Of a stretch of DNA of 64,000 nt, positions 1-8,603 are shown one piece after another. The notes beneath the pieces were generated by a model, which was not told the origin of the DNA, did not search any database, and saw only the letters and a program-made list of their open reading frames with translations. The stretch is from Arenimonas maotaiensis. GTDB lineage: Bacteria; Pseudomonadota; Gammaproteobacteria; Xanthomonadales; Xanthomonadaceae. The DNA lies in assembly GCF_014638745.1 (NCBI RefSeq), contig NZ_BMFO01000005.1, positions 1-64,000 on the forward strand, written 5' to 3'. A program made the position numbers and the translations under genes. Each line of letters begins with the position of its first letter. The first letter of the stretch is position 1.

Positions 1-63
1 CTGACGTATCAAATTAACCGCTTCGCGTTTAAACTCTTCGCTGTACTTCTTTCGTTTTGCCAT
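1..63 (-). CDS. IS3-family transposase OrfA, N-terminal fragment
   Basis: The first 21 codons of a gene that runs off the left edge of the window. They read MAKRKKYSEEFKREAVNLIR and one more residue, which is the typical opening of the helix-turn-helix OrfA protein (HTH_Tnp_1) of IS3-family insertion sequences. A strong ribosome binding site (GGAGGA, 5 bases before the ATG at 63) supports the start. OrfA normally works with a DDE-type OrfB made by frameshifting; OrfB, if present, lies outside the window. Whether the element is complete cannot be judged here. The family call is from recognition of the N-terminus only. Confidence 0.7.
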   Translation of the reverse strand, partial: MAKRKKYSEEFKREAVNLIRQ

Positions 64-130
64 GACACTCCTCCTGCCCCATTTTGAGGCTTTTTTGAAG
101 TGTCCGCATTAACGGGGTAGAACCCCGTCC
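1..130 (-). mobile_element. End of an IS3-type insertion sequence
   Basis: The leader before the OrfA start and the sequence to about 116-130 are probably the terminal region of the IS. A short inverted repeat, ACGGGGT-aga-ACCCCGT, lies at about 114-130. The exact end and the target duplication cannot be set without the other end of the element, so the right boundary is an estimate. Confidence 0.4.
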
Positions 131-166
131 ATCAAAGGCCACTCAGTTTAAGTTATTGAATTTGAA

Positions 167-1387
167 CTATTTGTTCACAAAGGTCATTGGGATTACATTC
201 CCGCCGTCCTTGAGCGCATCGAGGTAGTCGGCCCAAGTTTGCAGCATATGATGACGCTCCTGAAGATGCGCCGTTCGATTGTATGCCCGTCCGTTTGTGT
301 CTTTCACTGCATGGGATAATTGGTGATCGATGTAATCGACCCGAATGTGCAATACCTCATCGAGCACGGTCCTGGCCATCGCACGGAAGCCATGTCCACA
401 CATTTCGTCCTTGCCATAACCCATCCGCCTAAGCGCTGAGAGTACGGCGTTATTGCTCATAGGGCGGCTCCTGTCATGGGCTCCAGGGAATACATATTTG
501 CCCCCTCCCGTTAATTGATGCAATTCGCTCAGGACTTCGATTGCCTGACTGCATAAGGGAACTATGTGCGGCTCACGGCTTTTCATTTTGGCGGCAGGGA
601 TTGTCCAGCGCTTTGTTTCAAAGTCGATGTCTTTCCATTCGGCTGACCTCAGTTCACCAGGGCGAACAAAGGTAAGGGGAGCAATCCTCAGCGCACATTT
701 GGTTACAAAAGATCCTTGGTAACTGTCTATCGATCTCATCAGGCCGCCAATCTGCCTGATATCGGTAATAGCTGCCCTGTGCTTTGTTTCATGGCTCGGA
801 AGGGCGCTTGAGATGTTCAGGGCGGGATTCCGATCCGCAATTTCTTCATTGATGGCAAAGTCGAAAACTTGCCTGATGTTGAAGCCGACCCGCCTAGCGG
901 TTTCAATCGCATTGCGGTCAAGAATACGATTCAGGGTGGCTATCACTTCGGGGCGGGTGATGGTCTTAATGGGCTTCTTGCCTAGCCATGGGAAGACATC
1001 ACGCTCAAGGCGACTCATGATCTTGGCAGTGTGGCTTTGCGCCCACTTGGTGGACTTCAGAGCCATCCATTTCCGAGCCACGGCCTCAAATGTATTGGCG
1101 CTCAAATCGAGCGCAGAGGCTTTCTGGGCCTTTTTATGCTCCCCAGGGTCAATTCCGTTCGCCAACAGCTTTCTGGCCTCATCACGGCGCTCCCTAGCGT
1201 CTTTTAGGCTGATTTCTGGGTATGCCCCTAGCGCTAGACGCTTTTCCTTGCCAGCAAAGCGGTATTTGAAGCGCCACAGTTTGCCTCCAGCCGGGGAGAT
1301 CTCGATGTAAAGTCCTTGAGAGTCCGTGATTCTGTGAGGCTTTGCGCGGGGCTTTGCCCCCCGGATAGCTGAGTCGCTGAGTGCCAT
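167..1387 (-). CDS. P4-type tyrosine integrase
   Basis: Site-specific recombinase that inserts and excises a genomic island at a tRNA gene. From the ATG at 1387 it has 406 residues, usual for the family. The N-terminus is the DUF4102-type arm-binding domain (motif LSDSAIRGAKP followed by a YRF/KRLALGAYPE region). The catalytic set of the C-terminal domain is complete: Arg about 242 in TFVRPGEL, His-x-x-Arg about 332-335 in GHGFR, His about 359 in QLSH, and the Tyr nucleophile about 369 in AYNRT. An upstream in-frame start at 1450 exists, but family alignment begins at 1387. It is transcribed away from the adjacent tRNA-Met into the island, the usual P4-type arrangement, and is clearly poorer in GC than the chromosome to its right. 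Confidence 0.92.
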   Translation of the reverse strand: MALSDSAIRGAKPRAKPHRITDSQGLYIEISPAGGKLWRFKYRFAGKEKRLALGAYPEISLKDARERRDEARKLLANGIDPGEHKKAQKASALDLSANTFEAVARKWMALKSTKWAQSHTAKIMSRLERDVFPWLGKKPIKTITRPEVIATLNRILDRNAIETARRVGFNIRQVFDFAINEEIADRNPALNISSALPSHETKHRAAITDIRQIGGLMRSIDSYQGSFVTKCALRIAPLTFVRPGELRSAEWKDIDFETKRWTIPAAKMKSREPHIVPLCSQAIEVLSELHQLTGGGKYVFPGAHDRSRPMSNNAVLSALRRMGYGKDEMCGHGFRAMARTVLDEVLHIRVDYIDHQLSHAVKDTNGRAYNRTAHLQERHHMLQTWADYLDALKDGGNVIPMTFVNK

Positions 1388-1409
1388 TTCCTTCCCCCAT
1401 CCAAGGTAA

Positions 1410-1460
1410 ATGGGGGCATAGAATCCTCCGGCATTCCCCCATGCCCCCAACTATGCCCCT
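1410..1460. repeat. TGCCCC-type short repeats before int (possible arm sites)
   Basis: Three copies of a TATGCCCC-like motif lie just upstream of the integrase start: an inverted copy GGGGGCATA at 1412-1420, CATGCCCCC at 1440-1448 and TATGCCCC at 1452-1459. Arrays of this kind are often seen between DUF4102 integrases and their tRNA and could be arm-type binding sites for the integrase. The binding role is inferred. Confidence 0.45.
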
Positions 1461-1504
1461 TGGTAGGGGCAGATTGCAACTGACGAGATAGGATGATATC
1501 GGGC

Positions 1505-1548
1505 AAAGAAAAGGCCGAACCCTATGATTTGAATAGGTAATTCGGCCT
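1505..1548 (-). terminator. Terminator downstream of tRNA-Met
   Basis: On the minus strand an 8-bp stem (AGGCCGAA pairing with TTCGGCCT) encloses a second 5-bp stem (CCTAT/ATAGG) and is followed by TTTTCTTT. It is placed to end the tRNA-Met transcript. It lies on the island side of the tRNA, so it may have been brought in with the island. Confidence 0.65.
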
Positions 1549-1574
1549 GAATCGGATGATAAAAAACGGTATTT

Positions 1575-1651
1575 TGGTGGCTATGGGTGGACTCGAACCA
1601 CCGACCCCGGCATTATGAGTGCCGTGCTCTAACCGGCTGAGCTACATAGCC
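1575..1651 (-). tRNA. tRNA-Met (CAT), elongator type
   Basis: A 77-base cloverleaf: acceptor stem GGCTATG/CATAGCC, anticodon loop CTCATAA with anticodon CAT, T-arm with GGTTCGAGTCC, and encoded CCA. It closely resembles the Escherichia coli elongator tRNA-Met, not the initiator (the acceptor begins with a paired G-C). The 3' end is the point where base composition changes sharply and the integrase gene begins, so it is the probable attachment site of the island. Confidence 0.95.
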
Positions 1652-1670
1652 GAAACGTGACAAGGGCGGT

Positions 1671-1699
1671 ATTTTCGCGTTTTTCCGGCCGGGTGTCAA
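1671..1699 (-). promoter_or_regulatory. Sigma-70 promoter of tRNA-Met
   Basis: On the minus strand a perfect -35 TTGACA (1699-1694) is followed after exactly 17 bases by a -10 GAAAAT (1676-1671). The predicted start is near 1664, 13 bases before the tRNA. The stretch after the -10 (ACCGCCC) is GC-rich, as in stringently controlled stable-RNA promoters. Confidence 0.7.
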
Positions 1700-1799
1700 T
1701 GAATGCGGGCCGCCGGCGATAGGTCAGGTGCTTGAGCCAAGTCAAAACCGGCGGCCGTAAAAGGCGCAAACTGGTCGGGTAGCCCTCCGGAGACCGCCG

Positions 1800-2849
1800 A
1801 TGACCGCCCGCCGCCCCGCACCGAAAACCGCCGCCCGCAAGGCCGCCGTCGCCAAGAAAGCTGTGCGCGCCAAATCCGGCGCGCGCACCACCACGGCTCT
1901 GGCGGCCGCCTTGGCGCAGGCCGATGCCGAGAAACGGGCCGCCGGCAATGCGCCGGCGCCTTTGCCGCCACTGGGCGTGTCGCCGGGCGATCTGGGCGTG
2001 TCGGAGGATTCGGCGCGGCGCATGGCGCAGTTGCCGAAAACCGGCGAGGACAGCGCCGCCGCGCCCTTGCCGGACAGCTATCCGTACCGGATCCGGATGC
2101 AACGCAAGGAATACGAGGCCGAGAAGAAGAAGCTGCAGATCGAGCTGCTGAAGGTGCAGAGTTGGGTCAAGGATACCGGCCAACGCATCGTGCTGCTGTT
2201 CGAGGGCCGCGATGCGGCCGGCAAGGGCGGCGCCATCAAGCGCTTCACCGAACACCTGAATCCGCGCGGTGCGCGCGTGGTGGCGCTGGAGAAGCCGACC
2301 CAGCAGGAAGTGGGGCAGTGGTATCTGCAGCGCTACACCCAGCATCTGCCGACCTACGGCGAGCTGGTGTTCTTCGACCGCAGCTGGTACAACCGCGCCG
2401 GCGTCGAGCGGGTGATGGGCTTCTGTTCGTCCGCCGAGTACCTGGAATTCCTGCGCGAGGCGCCGGAGTTCGAGCGCATGCTGGTGCGCAGCGGCATCCG
2501 GCTGTACAAGTTCTGGTTCTCGGTCAGCCGCGACGAGCAGCTGCGACGCTTCAATTCGCGCCGCAGCGACCCGCTCAAGCACTGGAAGCTGTCGCCGATC
2601 GACATCCAGTCGCTCGACAAGTGGGACGCCTACACCGAAGCCAAGGAGGCGATGTTCTTCCACACCGACACCGCCGACTCGCCGTGGATCGTGGTCAAGT
2701 CCGACGACAAGAAGCGCGCCCGCATCAACGTGATGCGGCACTTCTTAAGCACGCTGTCGTATCCGGACAAGGATCCGGCAGTGGCCTGTCCGGCCGATCC
2801 GCGCATCGTCGGAACCGCCGCCGACGTGCTCGCCAACAGCGGCCAATAG
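1800..2849 (+). CDS. ppk2: Polyphosphate kinase 2
   Basis: PPK2 transfers phosphate between polyphosphate and nucleotides; class I members mainly phosphorylate nucleoside diphosphates. The 349-residue protein carries the Walker A-like GRDAAGKGG (about 136-144), the Walker B-like FFDRSWYNR (about 191-199) and the conserved VGQWYLQRY segment. The first roughly 50 residues are unusually rich in Ala, Lys and Arg and have low complexity, unlike the catalytic core. The ATG at 1800 has CGGAGA 8 bases upstream. It stands alone between the tRNA and rppH, 80 bases apart from the latter. Class I is likely from the single-domain length but nucleotide preference is not proven by sequence. Confidence 0.92.
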   Translation: MTARRPAPKTAARKAAVAKKAVRAKSGARTTTALAAALAQADAEKRAAGNAPAPLPPLGVSPGDLGVSEDSARRMAQLPKTGEDSAAAPLPDSYPYRIRMQRKEYEAEKKKLQIELLKVQSWVKDTGQRIVLLFEGRDAAGKGGAIKRFTEHLNPRGARVVALEKPTQQEVGQWYLQRYTQHLPTYGELVFFDRSWYNRAGVERVMGFCSSAEYLEFLREAPEFERMLVRSGIRLYKFWFSVSRDEQLRRFNSRRSDPLKHWKLSPIDIQSLDKWDAYTEAKEAMFFHTDTADSPWIVVKSDDKKRARINVMRHFLSTLSYPDKDPAVACPADPRIVGTAADVLANSGQ

Positions 2850-2856
2850 CCCTTGT

Positions 2857-2885
2857 GCACGGCCGCGCTTGTGCGCGGCCGGTGC
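2857..2885. other. GC-rich hairpin between ppk2 and rppH
   Basis: GGCCGCGC (2861-2868) and GCGCGGCC (2873-2880) form a perfect 8-bp stem with a TTGT loop, extendable by GCAC/GTGC with one bulge. There is no T-run after it, so it is not a standard intrinsic terminator; it may slow RNA decay or help Rho-dependent ending. Confidence 0.45.
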
Positions 2886-2929
2886 CTGTGGCAGTCTTAT
2901 GGGCAGTAGAATTTTCTGGAGTTCCGGCC

Positions 2930-3520
2930 GTGATAGATCCGGACGGTTACCGCCCCAACGTCGGCATCATCCTGATGCGCGACGACGGCTCGGTGTTTTG
3001 GGCCCGCCGCATCAGCCGTGACGGTTGGCAGTTCCCGCAGGGCGGGATGAACACCGACGAAACGCCGATCGAGGCCATGTACCGCGAGCTGGCCGAGGAG
3101 ACCGGCCTGCAGTCGCATCACGTCGAGGTGCTGGGCGCTACGCCCGGCTGGTTGCGCTACCGGTTGCCCGCGCGCAGCGTGCGCAGCCATACCAAGCCGG
3201 TGTGCATCGGCCAGAAGCAGGTCTGGTTCCTGCTGCAGCTCAAGACCGACGACAGCGCCGTACGCCTGGACGCCACCGATTCGCCCGAATTCGACGCGTT
3301 CCGCTGGGTCGATTTCTGGTATCCCGGCGAAAACGTGGTGCATTTCAAGCGCGAGGTGTATGTGCGCGCGCTGCAGCTGCTGTCGCCGATGGCGCGCAGC
3401 CTGGCCGGCGAGTCCAAGGTGCCGGCGCATGTCGGCGAACAGCTGGTGCGGCGCCTGGATGAACGCCGGCGCGAACAGGGCGGCCCGCGCCGGTCGCGTC
3501 AGGACCGCAAGCCGGCCTGA
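2930..3520 (+). CDS. rppH: RNA pyrophosphohydrolase RppH
   Basis: Nudix enzyme that removes pyrophosphate from the 5' triphosphate of mRNAs and so starts RNase E-dependent decay. The N-terminus [13 protein letters not shown] and the motif WQFPQGGMN are hallmarks of RppH, and the Nudix box [20 protein letters not shown] is intact with its REL-EE core. The start is a GTG at 2930, chosen by alignment with RppH and by the TGGAG about 9 bases upstream; the reading frame stays open far upstream without homology. The product is 196 residues, slightly longer than the 176 of E. coli, with a basic C-terminal tail. It ends directly against the convergent hybrid kinase gene. Confidence 0.95.
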   Translation: MIDPDGYRPNVGIILMRDDGSVFWARRISRDGWQFPQGGMNTDETPIEAMYRELAEETGLQSHHVEVLGATPGWLRYRLPARSVRSHTKPVCIGQKQVWFLLQLKTDDSAVRLDATDSPEFDAFRWVDFWYPGENVVHFKREVYVRALQLLSPMARSLAGESKVPAHVGEQLVRRLDERRREQGGPRRSRQDRKPA

Positions 3521-5842
3521 TCAGGCCAGCAAGCCGGCGAGCGCCGCCTGCACGCGGTCGAACTCGGCCGTCAGGGCGTCGACTTCGGCAGCCGGTCCGG
3601 CCAGCTCGCCGGAGCGTGCGCTCTTCTCCATGCGCTTGGCGATGTCCGAGACCTGCAAGGCGCCCAGGTTGGCGCTCGAGGACTTCAGCGTGTGCGCCGG
3701 GGTGACCAGCGCCGCGCTGTCTTCCGCGGAAATCGCGGATCGGATCTGCGTGAGCAGTTTCGGGCTGTCTTCCAGATAGATGCGGATCAGCTCCCGGTAG
3801 CCGCTGCCCATCATTTCCTGCAGGTCCTGCACGATCTCCATGTCCAGCGCCGGCTTGCCGCGGTCGGCGCCATCCTGCCGCGCGGGCTCCGGGGCCGCCG
3901 CCGCGGCTGCCGGCAGGCGCGCTTCGGATACCTCCGCGCCGCCGCCGGCGTCGCGCGCGCGATCCAGCCACTTCAGCATGGTCTGCAGCAGCAGCTTGCG
4001 GTCGACCGGTTTCGAGAGGTAATCGTCCATGCCCGAATCGAGGCATTTCTGCCGGTCTTCGGCCATGGCGTTGGCGGTCATCGCGATGATCGGCAGGCGC
4101 GGCAGTCCGCGCTCGGCTTCGATCGCGCGCCAGGCCCGGGTGGCGAGGTAGCCGTCCATCACCGGCATCTGGCAGTCCATCAGCACCAGGTCGAAGCGTT
4201 GCTGGCGCAACAGCTCGAGCGCCGCCTCGCCGTTCTCGGCGCTGGTGCAGTCGAAGTTGGACAGTTGGATCAGGCGTTGCGCCACCAGCAGATTGACCGG
4301 ATTGTCCTCGACCAGCAGCACCATGCCGTGCGATTTGCCGGCGGTGAACAGCCGGTCCGGCGCCAGGATGTTCACGCTCGGCTCCGACTCCCGTCCGGCC
4401 CCGCCGCGCAGCTCGCCGGCGGTGGCCGCCAGCAGTCTGTTGAACTCGCCGAGCAGGCTGGCGATGTCGGCGTTGCGCGCGATCACGCGCCGGCGCGGAT
4501 CCTTGCCCAGCTCCAACGGCGCCGCCTCCGGGTTGTGCAGCATGGCCACGCGCAGACGCTCGAATTCCGGGTTGGCCAGCATCGCCTTCTGCAGCTGGAT
4601 CGCGCTCTGCCGTCCGGAGTTGACGTCGACCACCAGCAGGTCGATGTCGGATTCGCCGCCGGGCGCCACCGATTCCTTCAGCAGGCGCTGGGCTTCGAAC
4701 ACCGTGCTGGCGACGGTCAGCACCGCGCCGCCGGCGCCGCCGGCCTTCTCGAAACGGTTGGCTAGGATCGGGTCGCTGGAGAACAGCAGGATGCGCGCGT
4801 TCTTCAGGTCGGATGCCATGCCGTGGCTGTCGCCGACCGCTTTCAGCATCGGCACCTCGAACCAGAAGGTCGAACCGTGGCCGGGCTGCGAATCGACCCC
4901 GATCTGGCCCGACATCAGGTCGATGATGCGCTTGCAGATCACCAGACCCAGGCCGGTGCCGCCGTACAGGCGCGTGGTCGAGGCGTCGGCCTGGCTGAAG
5001 GCCTTGAACAGGCCGCCGGCGTTCTCCGGTGCGATGCCGATGCCGGTGTCCTTGACCTCGAAACGCAGCACATGGTGCTGGCGGGTTTCCGATTTCGGCT
5101 TGACCGAAAGCGTCACCGAGCCTTTGGCGGTGAATTTTATGGCGTTGCCGAGCAGGTTGCTGAGCACCTGCCGCAACCGGACCGGATCGCCGCGCAGGGC
5201 CAGGCGCAGGCCCGGGTCAAGGTTGACGTGGATGGCGATGCGCTTGGCCTCGGCCTGGCTCTGGAACATCTGCACCACCGAGTTGACCACGTCGCGGATG
5301 TTCAGGCCGGTGGTCTCCAGTTGCAGCTTGTTGGCTTCCAGCTTGGAGTAATCGAGGATGTCGTCGACGATGCGCTTCATCTGGTCGGCCGAGCTGCGCG
5401 CGGTGGCCAGGATGTCGGCCTGGTCCTTTTCCAGCCGGGAGTTGGCCAACAGGTCGAGCATCGGGATGATGCCGTTCAGCGGCGTGCGGATTTCATGGCT
5501 CATGGTGGCCAGGAACTCGCTCTTGGCCATCGCCGCCGATTCCGCGGCCAGCTTCGACTTCTTCAGCTCGATTTCCAGGCTCTTCTGCTTCTCCAGCTCG
5601 GAGCGCAACCCGGACACTTCCTGGATGTGGCGCTGCACGCTGGCCTCGCTCTGCACCGGTTCGCGGTTGCGGTCGATGCGATGCCAGAGCGCGGCGATGC
5701 AGGATACGGCCAGCAGCGAGGACACGATCGAGACGTTCAGCCAGATCGCGTTGTTGAGCCACAGGCTGATGCCGGACGTGAGGGCGGCGCCGCTGGCGGA
5801 AGCCAGCGCCAGCCAGCGCACCAGCACGTTCTGTTTCGGCAT
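3521..5842 (-). CDS. Hybrid sensor histidine kinase with receiver and Hpt domains
   Basis: Membrane-bound phosphorelay kinase of about 773 residues. Order of domains: two short hydrophobic segments (about 10-55), a coiled-coil linker, HisKA with His about 116 in SHEIRTP, HATPase (NAIKFT, DTGIGI, GGTGLGL), a degenerate receiver-like region (about 350-470) lacking the acidic pair, a good receiver with Asp about 556 in LMDCQMP, and a C-terminal Hpt with His about 717 in AHTLKSS. There is no large extracellular sensor. The ATG at 5842 is preferred over the GTG at 5869 because GGAGGA precedes it by 7 bases. The upstream FimX-like gene ends 27 bases before, so both are surely co-transcribed. The layout resembles RpfC/BarA-type kinases, but no rpfF is nearby and the signal is unknown. 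Confidence 0.9.
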   Translation of the reverse strand: MPKQNVLVRWLALASASGAALTSGISLWLNNAIWLNVSIVSSLLAVSCIAALWHRIDRNREPVQSEASVQRHIQEVSGLRSELEKQKSLEIELKKSKLAAESAAMAKSEFLATMSHEIRTPLNGIIPMLDLLANSRLEKDQADILATARSSADQMKRIVDDILDYSKLEANKLQLETTGLNIRDVVNSVVQMFQSQAEAKRIAIHVNLDPGLRLALRGDPVRLRQVLSNLLGNAIKFTAKGSVTLSVKPKSETRQHHVLRFEVKDTGIGIAPENAGGLFKAFSQADASTTRLYGGTGLGLVICKRIIDLMSGQIGVDSQPGHGSTFWFEVPMLKAVGDSHGMASDLKNARILLFSSDPILANRFEKAGGAGGAVLTVASTVFEAQRLLKESVAPGGESDIDLLVVDVNSGRQSAIQLQKAMLANPEFERLRVAMLHNPEAAPLELGKDPRRRVIARNADIASLLGEFNRLLAATAGELRGGAGRESEPSVNILAPDRLFTAGKSHGMVLLVEDNPVNLLVAQRLIQLSNFDCTSAENGEAALELLRQQRFDLVLMDCQMPVMDGYLATRAWRAIEAERGLPRLPIIAMTANAMAEDRQKCLDSGMDDYLSKPVDRKLLLQTMLKWLDRARDAGGGAEVSEARLPAAAAAAPEPARQDGADRGKPALDMEIVQDLQEMMGSGYRELIRIYLEDSPKLLTQIRSAISAEDSAALVTPAHTLKSSSANLGALQVSDIAKRMEKSARSGELAGPAAEVDALTAEFDRVQAALAGLLA

Positions 5843-5869
5843 CGCGCCGTCCTCCCCCTCGCGCAGCAC

Positions 5870-8434
5870 TCAGAGCACCGACTGGTCGAAGCCGAATTCA
5901 AGGCTGGCACTGGCCGAGTGCACCAGATTGCCCTGGATGAAGTCGATGCCGCTCATCCACAGCGTGGCCGCGCTCTGCGCGTCTTCGATGCAGTGGCCGA
6001 TGACCTCGACGCCGCGGCGGTGGGCGCCGTCGGCCAACGCCTTGATCTGGTCGCGGACTTCCTGGCGGGCCAGGTCCGAGGTCAGGCGGTCGGCCAGTTT
6101 GACGTAGCTGATCGGCAGGCTTTCGAGCAGGTCGGCATCGTCGTTGCGCGGGTTGTAGCGGCTCAGGCAGAACTGCACGCCGTCGTAGATCAGGCCCTGG
6201 CAGAACTCGCGGATCGACTGCTGGTTGAGCAGGGCGTCGTTGTGGTTGATCTCGATCACCAGGCTGTTCTGCGGGATGCTGTGCGCCTTCAGCAGGTTCT
6301 TCAGCCAGGCCGACTGGCCCTCGTCGAGCAGGGTGACGCTGGATTGGTTGACGAACAGCTTGATCGGATCGCCGCCGGCCTGGCGTTCGGCCAGGGTCGA
6401 CACCGCTTTGGCCAGAGACCAGCGGTCGACGGTCACGATCAGGTCGCTGCGCTCGGCGATCGGAATGAATTCCGCCGCCGGCACCAGGTTGCCCTCGTCG
6501 TCGCGCATGCGCAGCAGGGTCTGAAACTGCTTCTCGGAACCGCCGGCCACGGCCACGATCGGCTGGTAGATGTGTGACAGGCAGTCGTTGTGGCCGGCAT
6601 CGGCCATCAGCCGGATCAGCGCTTCCTCGCGCAGCACCTCGGAGCTCGACTGCGGGGTGAACACGGCCACGCCGGACGGCTCGCCGCGGGCCTGGCGCGC
6701 GATGCGCTCGCCGGCGTTGATCAGGATGCCGGTGCTGCCTTTGGCATGCGACAGGCGGCAGACGCCGATCTGCAGGCGGAACTCCACGCTCTGGCCCTTG
6801 ATCTCGAACTTCTGCGCCATCACGCGCCGGCGCAGGTCCTCGGCGTAGGCGGTCAGCGCCGCGTCGCCGCAGTCGCCCTGGTACAGCAGGGTATAGGAGG
6901 CGTCGCCGAAGCGCGCCACCGGCCGCGGATCGCAGGCTTGGGCCAGGAACGCGGAGAACTCCTGCATCAGGCTCTCCAGCTCGCTCAGGCCGAGGCGGTC
7001 CTTCAGCAGGTTCATGCCGTTGATCTCGATGAACAGCAGGGCCTGGTCCTCGGCGCCGATGCGGGCCTCGAGCAGCTTCAGCATGTCGCTTCGGCGGATC
7101 AGGCCGCTGTCGTGCGGCGCCTGCTCGCCGCCGCCCTGCAGGGCGCGGTGGCGCTTGATGCGGTTCTGAACGGCCGCGATCAGGCGCCGCGGGCGGATCG
7201 GCTTCTCCAGGAAGTCGTCGCCGCCGGCCTCGAGCGCGTCCATCTGGCGGTCCTCGTCGGACTCGCCCGACAGGAACACGATCGGGATGTTGCGGAATTC
7301 ACTGGATTGCCGCAGCAGTCCGGTCAGCTCGATGCCGCTGGCGCCCGGCATGTTCAGGTCCATCAGGATCAGGTCGGGTTTGAACGACTTGACGGTCGGC
7401 AGCAGGTTCACCGCGTCCAGCAGCACCTTGGTGCCGATTTCGGCGTTGCGCAGGATGCCTTCGGCGAACATCGCCTGCGAGCGGTCGTCCTCGACGATCA
7501 GCACGCGGTAGCGGTCGCTCTTGCCGAAACGCAGGATCTGGTCGATGCGGGCGATGATGCCGCGCGCGTCGGCGCTGCCGCTGATCAGCGCGTCCATCAT
7601 CGCGAAGCGCTCGGTGGCGGTTCCGGCGTCGATGTCGGCCGGGAGGATCTGCACCGCGGTCAGGTATTTCGGATTCTGCCGCCGGTAGCCGGCGATCAGC
7701 GTGCCGATCTTGTCGATGCGGTCGGCGAATTCGGCGTCGACCAGCAGCAGGTCGGCCGGCAGCGCCTGCAACAGCTCGGCCAGGTCGTCCTCGTTGTCGA
7801 GCAACTCCAGGTTCAGGCCGGCTTGGTCCAGCAGTTGATCCACTTCCAGCGACAGCGGGCCGTTGCCGGTCAGGTGGTAGATGCGCTGGTATTGGAATCG
7901 GGCTTCGCCGTCGCCGTTGCCCGGCTTGCGGCTGGAGGTATCGTTCATGCGGGCCATCCTTGCTGGCGGTTCGTTCTGGATCGGGTCCGGCGCAGGGCCG
8001 GGTCCGGCGGGAAGTGCGGGGGCTTCGGCGCCGTCCGACCATCGACGCCAGTAGGCCAGTGGCGGGGTTTCGAAGCGTTGCTCGGCGCTGGCCTGCAACG
8101 GAGCGGCCTGTACCAGGCCGTCGACGGCATCGGGCGCCGCCGGCGCGTCGGCCGACCGGTGCAACACCACGCGTCCGGCCAGATCCTGCAGTTCGTCGCG
8201 CTCGTCCGGCCCGGGCAGCCGGTTGCCGGCCACGCAACCGTCGAGCACGGCCTCGATGGCGCCCAATGCGCCCAGGCCGGCGGCATCGGACGCGCCGGCC
8301 GCCATCGCCGCGCGCACGTCGTGGCGCAGCTGCCAGACCGCGTTGATGTCCCAGTGCGACCCGCAATAGCCGGTGATGCGCGCGGCAAGGCCGCGCATAT
8401 CCGGATTGTCTCGGGCGGTGGGCACTGCATTCAT
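5870..8434 (-). CDS. Response regulator with degenerate GGDEF and EAL domains (FimX-like)
   Basis: An 854-residue cytoplasmic protein. After an unassigned N-terminal region (1-150) and a receiver-like segment (about 190-300) comes a full receiver (about 310-430; acidic residues 315-317, Asp359 in LMDLNMP, Lys411). The GGDEF domain (about 450-600) has RFGDAS in place of GGDEF, and the EAL domain (about 610-854) has QTL (638-640) in place of EAL and LSRYNPRND where active enzymes have DDFGTG. It is therefore very unlikely to make or cut c-di-GMP and is better read as a c-di-GMP receptor like FimX of Pseudomonas and Xanthomonas, which controls type IV pili. Unlike FimX I see no PAS domain. It is the first gene of an operon with the hybrid kinase, which may phosphorylate its receiver. 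Confidence 0.85.
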   Translation of the reverse strand: MNAVPTARDNPDMRGLAARITGYCGSHWDINAVWQLRHDVRAAMAAGASDAAGLGALGAIEAVLDGCVAGNRLPGPDERDELQDLAGRVVLHRSADAPAAPDAVDGLVQAAPLQASAEQRFETPPLAYWRRWSDGAEAPALPAGPGPAPDPIQNEPPARMARMNDTSSRKPGNGDGEARFQYQRIYHLTGNGPLSLEVDQLLDQAGLNLELLDNEDDLAELLQALPADLLLVDAEFADRIDKIGTLIAGYRRQNPKYLTAVQILPADIDAGTATERFAMMDALISGSADARGIIARIDQILRFGKSDRYRVLIVEDDRSQAMFAEGILRNAEIGTKVLLDAVNLLPTVKSFKPDLILMDLNMPGASGIELTGLLRQSSEFRNIPIVFLSGESDEDRQMDALEAGGDDFLEKPIRPRRLIAAVQNRIKRHRALQGGGEQAPHDSGLIRRSDMLKLLEARIGAEDQALLFIEINGMNLLKDRLGLSELESLMQEFSAFLAQACDPRPVARFGDASYTLLYQGDCGDAALTAYAEDLRRRVMAQKFEIKGQSVEFRLQIGVCRLSHAKGSTGILINAGERIARQARGEPSGVAVFTPQSSSEVLREEALIRLMADAGHNDCLSHIYQPIVAVAGGSEKQFQTLLRMRDDEGNLVPAAEFIPIAERSDLIVTVDRWSLAKAVSTLAERQAGGDPIKLFVNQSSVTLLDEGQSAWLKNLLKAHSIPQNSLVIEINHNDALLNQQSIREFCQGLIYDGVQFCLSRYNPRNDDADLLESLPISYVKLADRLTSDLARQEVRDQIKALADGAHRRGVEVIGHCIEDAQSAATLWMSGIDFIQGNLVHSASASLEFGFDQSVL

Positions 8435-8566
8435 CGGATGTTCGCCATGTCCTCGTGTTCCGTTCGGCGCCGTGTGTCCGATGCCGTTGCGGGCGCGTCC
8501 GGATTAGCGGCTATTATGCACCCAAGCCGTGGGCCTGTCAGCCGGCGGTGGCCGCGGCGAACCGGC

Positions 8567-8572
8567 TATAAT
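8567..8572 (+). promoter_or_regulatory. Candidate -10 box (TATAAT)
   Basis: A perfect TATAAT lies 32 bases before the DUF6776 start codon in the divergent region with the FimX-like gene. No good -35 hexamer is visible at 16-18 bases. On the other strand CATAAT at 8513-8518 could be the -10 of the FimX-like operon. Confidence 0.4.
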
Positions 8573-8603
8573 GAGGCTCAAGCCTGCGCCCGGAGAACCT
8601 GCC

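Noticed and set aside
2857..2885. Hairpin after ppk2 as an intrinsic terminator
   Set aside because: Strong stem but no T-run on either strand, so listed only as a hairpin.
3521..5842. The kinase as the quorum-sensing protein RpfC
   Set aside because: There is no rpfF or rpfG next to it, it has only two short membrane segments and not the five of RpfC, and its partner is FimX-like and not an HD-GYP protein.
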